Below are positions 59,059-64,000 of a stretch of DNA of 64,000 nt, piece by piece. The DNA lies in the NCBI GenBank assembly GCA_036346375.1, contig JAYEVE010000690.1, positions 31,710-95,709 of the forward strand, in the 5' to 3' direction. Position 1 is the first letter of the stretch. Each line of letters starts with the position of its first letter. Source of the stretch: Guadua angustifolia. Taxonomy: Eukaryota > Streptophyta > Magnoliopsida > Poales > Poaceae. Position numbers and translations under genes: made by a program. The notes beneath the pieces were generated by a model. The model ran no database searches, had not been told where the DNA came from, and saw only the letters and a program-made list of their open reading frames with translations.

Positions 59059-60035
59059 TGTTGGATTATTTGGGCCTAGCCCATTTAATTGAGATAAATA
59101 AATCCTAGAAAATCTTAAAGGCCCACTCCACGAGAGTATATAGCAAACATTATCCCATATTGCTTGTGGAGATGGAGGATGACCAACTTATAAGGAGAGT
59201 TCTTCCACCTTCCTAGAAGTATGGCAAGGAGAAGAAGAGAAGTACACACACGCCGCTTTGCCGTGCACTGCACTGCCGGCTAGGATGGCAATGGGGATCC
59301 GTTTCTTCGATCCCCAGGAATTCTCTATTGGGACTCGTATGAAGAAATCACTTCATGGGATGGAAACTAGAAATTATTCTCTCAGCCGGATGTAGGGACG
59401 GATGGACGGGAATTTTTTTCTCATGGGACCTATTGGGGATCCAAATTTAGTTTAGTCCAATTTAGTTATTAGATTGCAAACATATTCTCTAGCCCATCAT
59501 ATTCACATTTTCATAAATGGGACAACATAATCTTCAATGAATGCATGCATTCTTTTTTTCCTTGTCTATTGATATGATTTTAGAGTTAAAATGGCTATAA
59601 GTTCTTCTCTTGTGTGAAATTTTCATGATGGGTCTCGACGGGGCCCCGATATCTTAACGGGATGGGGACGGGATTTTCTTCCGAGACGGGAACGGGATGG
59701 GGACGGGAAAACTTTGATCATGGGACGGATTGGAGGCACTCCCACGTGAATGGTTCTGCTACACCTTAGTCATGAGAGGCGCGGCAAGTATGACTTATGG
59801 AATGGTCCGCCGAATCCGGATCGTAGAGCCGCTTCCATCCCGAGCCGACGCGCATCAACGATCGGAGAGCAGTCTCCTAACCCTTCGCCTTCGAGATCCC
59901 GCACCGGAGAGGGCTAATAAGGTTTTTGGGAAGAGCTTCACGATCGCCAGATGTTAGATAGATACATGCTAGTTTCTGTGATGTTGTTCATGATTTATAT
60001 TCGAATTTAATCTGAAACTATCTAATTATTCAACA
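59059..60035 (+). repeat. Angela/RIRE1-like Copia 5' LTR
   Basis: Begins TGTTGGATTATTTGGGCC and holds 'gcccatttaattgagataaataaatcc', as in grass Angela/RIRE1 LTRs. A MITE-like insert occupies about 59,283-59,735. The right end is estimated from the gag ATG at 60,075. The 3' LTR is beyond the window. Confidence 0.65.
59283..59735. mobile_element. hAT-like MITE fragment
   Basis: Starts 'taggatggcaatggggatcc' and contains repeated 'gggatggggacggg' words towards the right, a composition seen in plant hAT MITEs. The expected mirror end ('ccattgccatcc') is missing, so it is truncated or misassembled. No target duplication. Confidence 0.45.
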
Positions 60036-60074
60036 ATCCAAAAACCTTATTGTAGACATTTTTCTCGATTAACA

Positions 60075-60900
60075 ATGGTGGCTTTGCCGATAATCGAGGC
60101 CGAGAAATTCTCGTGTGCACTTTAAGAGGTGGCAAGTAAAGGTCACGCCCGCTTACGCTATGAATGTATTCTCGGGTTAGTAAAGGCAAGCTCAAGGTGA
60201 TCTCTCTCCGCCGAGCAAGCAGAAGAGTTTCACGGATGCCAATACTCTTCGTGGATGCATTCTTAGCGTTTTGCCGAATCGTCCTGTGATGTGTACATGC
60301 ACTTAACAGATGCGAAGGTGCCGGGATACATCAATGCCAAGTTCGGCATCTGACGCGCAAAGGAACTCGTATGTCATGGAGAATTTTCATGACTATAAGA
60401 TGGCCGATAATCGCTCTGTAGAGCAAGCCCATGAGATAAAGTGCATTGTCAAGGAACTCAACTCCTGAATGTGTCTTACCCGATCCTTTTGTGGTCAAGT
60501 TGCATCATTGCAAAACCGCTTCCTCGTGGAGGAGTTTTCGCACTACTCTAAAACATAAGAGGACAAAGATATCACCGAAAACTGAGAAGCGCCCTTGATG
60601 TTGAAGAGAAGGCCCTGCTAAGGACTTCAATGGTAAAGGAGCCGAGGGCCACCAAATACCAACATGGTTCAAGAACTACAGAAGAACAAAGGGAAAACAA
60701 GCCTAACAAGACTACTAACTTCAAGAAAAAGAAGATGAACAAGGCCGAGCTGTCCCCGCTTCACATGTGGTGAGGTCGCACTTTTCCAAGGAATGCCCCG
60801 ATCAAGGCACTGGCCGAGGAAAAAGGCCAACAATGGACAAAGGCCCAAGGTCGCCAACACGGTGACCGCTAGCAATGCCGGAGATGCAGGTATGGTAATT
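60075..60900 (+). pseudogene. Angela/RIRE1-like gag, frameshifted
   Basis: ATG at 60,075 opens a short frame ('MVALPIIEAEKFS'). The later text is scattered over frames, with gag-like stretches and a Lys/Asn-rich 'NKPNKTTNFKKKKMNK' tract near 60,700. A decayed CCHC knuckle follows ('FPRNAP', near 60,785). No intact capsid protein. Confidence 0.65.
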
Positions 60901-60959
60901 TACCTTCAGATTCTCAGATTTTACTTCTAGTTGGTGGATTGATAGGGTGCTAATGTTCA

Positions 60960-63881
60960 TGTGTGTTCGACATTAATATGTTCTTTCTTATCGTGCCATT
61001 CGGGATTCCTCCGCCCCGATGGGAATGGGTCACATGCTTCGCTCATGGCATCGCACAAAGGATCTAAAGTTCACTTTAAAAGATCGCGTACCGAGAACGG
61101 CAAAGATGTCCTTCTATCAACAAGAATCTCGTTAGTGGCTCCTTCTATGCGAGATGGGTTTAAGGTAGTGTTAGAGTTCAATAAAGTAGTTGTGTCGAAA
61201 CATGGACTATTTATTGGTAAAGGCTATGAGTGCGAGGCTTGTTCCGCTTTTTTTCTTTCGATTTCAATAATAAGTCTGTGAACCATATCTGGTAGTGTTA
61301 ATGATGATGCGAGTACTTGGCACTCTCGCTTATGCCACATTAATTTTGGTCTTATGAATCGCTTTCAAAGATTAGTTTAATTCGATTTCACTATTGCTAA
61401 AGGTTCTAAGTGCCATAGTTGTGTGCAATCAAGTAACCTAGAAAGCCTCACAAGGTTGCTAAGGAGAGGAACTTGGCACCTCTAGAACTCATACATTCTC
61501 GATCAGGCGAGATGAATGGTGTGTTGACAAAGGGTGGAAAGAGATATTTCATGACATTGATTGATGATGCGACTAAATTTTGCTATGTTTACTTGTTGAA
61601 AACTAAGGACGAGACGCTAGACTACTTTAAAATCTATAAAGTCAAGTTGAAAATCAACTAGAGAGAAAGATCAAATGTCTTAGGTCGGATCGTGGTGGCT
61701 AATATTTTCCCAAAATCTTTGATGATTTCTATGCGAACATGGTATTATTCATGAGAGGACACCTCCCTATTCGCCCAATCAAACAGATTGCCGAGAGAAA
61801 ACAACGACGACCGACTTGGTGAACGCCATGTTAGATACCGGTTTATCTAAGGCATGGTGGGGAGGTCAGGTTGACTTCATGTCATGTCCTGAATAGAGTT
61901 CCTAATGTAAACATGGAGAAGACTCCTTACGAGAAATGGGTTGGGAGAAACCATCACTTTCTTACTATGCACATGGGGATGCTTTCAACAAAGTCAATGT
62001 ACCGATTAACAAAAAGCTTAAAGCTTGGGCCTAAGACAAAGGATTGTGTCTTTCGGGATATGCTCAATGAGCATCGCTTATAGATTTTAGTAGTTAAACT
62101 GATGTGCCCGATATGTATGTTGATACTATTATGGAGTCTCGCGATGCTACATTTTTGAGAATATGTTTCGATAAAAGATATGCATAGTACTTCTAGATTT
62201 TCTTCTGAGATAATTCCTCAAACTATTACACATATTGAGTCTTCGAGCAACCACCGAGAAAGTCTTAGAGGAGGATGACAATGAAGCTCCTAGAAAGAGC
62301 AAGAGATGAGGATTGAAAAATCCTTGGCGATGATTTCATTGTGTACTGTGGATGATACTCCCATGTCCATTGCAGAGAGGCATATGCATCTCCGTATGCG
62401 ATGATTGAAAAGAAGTCATTCTGTAATAAGATGGACTCGATTCTCGCCAATGGGACTTGGGAGGTAAACCGAAAGGCCCTATGGTTGTAAACCTATGGGT
62501 TGTAAATGGGTGTTCAAGAAGAAGCTTAGCCCCGATGGTACTATTGAGAAGTACAAGGCTCGGCTTAGGCTAAGGGTTACACCCAAAAAGAAGGCGAAGA
62601 TTTCTTTTGATACTTATTCACCTATTGCTAGAATGACCACCATTCGAGTATTACTTTCCTCGTCGCGCCAGATGGCCTTCTCGCTCATCGATGGACGGAA
62701 GACAACTTTCCTTAATGGAGAGCTAGATGAGGAAATCTACATGGAGCAAATTGATGGGTATGTAGTAAAAGGTCAAGAGAGCAAGGTGTAAATTATTGAA
62801 ATCTTTGTATGGCTCAAACAAGCTCCGAGCAATGGCATGAGAAGTTCGACACCACTTTGACCTCTCGCGAACTTTGTCATTAATGAGGCCGATAGATGTG
62901 TATACTATCGCTATGGTGGGGTGAAGGAGTTATATTGTGCCTTTATGTGGACGATATAACGATCTTTGGCACAACTATTGATGTGATCAATGAGGTCAAG
63001 TCTTTCCTATCAAAAAATTTGATATGAAAGATCTCGGGAGAAGTCGATGTCATTCTCAACATCGCTTATTAAGGATGAGAGGGATTACTCTTTCACAATC
63101 CCACTATGTGGAGAAGGTCTTGAGCCGGTTTGGCTTTTTATGGACAAAGAAGCCCTCTCCCACTCCTTATGATCCAAGCAGACACCGAAAGAATAAAAAT
63201 TGGCTTAAACCAATTGAGATATTCTCGATTATCTGCTCGCTTATGTATTTATCGTGCAACGAGACTCGGTATATCATTTGTCGTGAGCAAATTGAGTTGG
63301 TTCATGTCAAACCCGGTTCTCGATCATTGGCATGCACTTGAAAGGGTAATGCGCTATTTGAAAGGTATTATGAGTTATGCGATTTACTATTCGTGGCACC
63401 TGTAGTGCTTGAGGGATATAGTGACTCTAATCGATTTCGGCGTTGATGAGCTCTATGCTACCAAAGGATATATGTTTACCATTGGTGGTGGTGCAATGTC
63501 ATGGAGGTCTTGCAAATGCACCATTTTGACAAGGTCAACTATGGAGGCGGAGCTCATCGCTTTAGACATGTACCACTATAGAGGCAGATTGGTCACGTGA
63601 GTTTTGATGGACTTGCCAGTAGTTGAAAAACTAATACCGACTATCCTTATGAACTCGTGATAATCAACTGTGATTGCTAAAGTGAACAAGCTAAGGATAA
63701 TGCTAAGTCATCAAAACACGTTAAAAGACGCATCAAGTCTGTCAGAAATTGAGAAACTCCTGAGTAATAAGTGTGACTTATATACAAACAGATAAAAACT
63801 CGGGCAGATCCTTTATTTAAGGGACTATCACGAATGTGATAGAAGGTGCATCGAGGAGATGGGTATGAGACCCATATAAGT
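60960..63881 (+). pseudogene. Angela/RIRE1-like Copia pol, frameshifted
   Basis: Broken polyprotein. Pieces in order: a protease-region remnant (60,961-61,281); GAG-pre-integrase 'CQ..SH/CHSC' text about 61,320-61,450; the integrase core with 'KRYFMTLIDDATKFCYVYLLKTKDETLDYFKIYK' (61,473-61,661) and 'LTSCHVLNRVPN' (61,871-62,083); RT with 'GCKWVFKKKLSPDGTIEKYKARL' (62,495-62,791) and the catalytic 'LYVDDI' box near 62,944-62,957; a thumb region 'SHYVEKVLSRFGF' (63,024-63,341); and RNase H 'TKGYMFTIGGGAMSWRSCKCTILTRSTMEAELIALD' (63,409-63,600). It ends near 63,881 after 'RADPLFKGLSR'. Over ten frame changes, most small, in otherwise recognisable text. Confidence 0.88.
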
Positions 63882-64000
63882 TGTTATAGTGGTAACTCCA
63901 AATTTTGTGATCGGAGATCACGTGAATTAGGTCCTCGGTAAAACAAGCTATTGGCGAATCGAGGAGAGTAATCTATTACCTTCTAAGTGAAGATGCAATA
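63882..64000 (+). other. Copia 3' untranslated region, cut by window end
   Basis: No LTR start seen before the window ends, so the 3' LTR must lie downstream. Confidence 0.5.

Overview
This is a plant nuclear window, almost certainly from a grass or a close monocot relative. The evidence is the mix of repeats (a Sirevirus-type Copia, Tekay-type Gypsy LTRs, a Tat-type Gypsy with an antisense ORF, an Angela/RIRE1-like Copia, a Tourist MITE and hAT MITEs) and the strong 5'-GC gradient of the one host gene. I cannot name the species. Roughly nine tenths of the window is transposon-derived, and nearly all element genes are broken by stops and small indels.

1-25,002 is a nested stack. A degenerate plus-strand Copia (RT/RNase H at 1,560-3,491) has its 3' LTR (from 3,772) split by a 4.1 kb solo LTR (3,857-24,854; TSD CCCTT on both sides). 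That solo LTR is split by a minus-strand Sirevirus-like Copia (5,506-22,364; TSD CGGTG/CAGTG). The Sirevirus is split by a 5,245 bp hAT transposon (12,751-17,995; perfect 8 bp TSD CTCATCAC) and also carries a Gypsy LTR fragment. 25,020-29,779 holds a relic hAT transposase, a diverged tandem array, two hAT MITEs with 8 bp duplications, a compound microsatellite and part of another Gypsy LTR.

29,780-44,888 is a minus-strand Tekay-like Gypsy that keeps only gag between its 2.45 kb LTRs. Its 3' LTR is split by a plus-strand Tat-type Gypsy (31,882-40,329; TSD GAAAT). The Tat element keeps gag and protease remnants, has no recognisable RT or integrase, carries an antisense ORF of the Transposase_28 kind, and has a ~80 bp minisatellite just before its 3' LTR. 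44,894-51,612 is mostly further LTR material, followed by a Tourist MITE (51,616-51,980) and a small fold-back repeat.

53,540-58,899 is the host-gene island. On the minus strand lies TML, the muniscin-like subunit of the TPLATE endocytic complex (56,991-58,899). It reads almost end to end but is interrupted by about seven one-base frame changes, mostly at short homopolymers. A diverged, broken copy of its C-terminal mu-homology region lies downstream. A plus-strand Angela/RIRE1-like Copia starts 160 bp upstream of the TML start codon and runs off the window end.

I found no CRISPR, rRNA or tRNA gene and no clear novel defence or metabolic system. The most interesting items are the deletion-derivative Tat element with its antisense gene and minisatellite, the exactly resolvable insertion history, and the TML locus.
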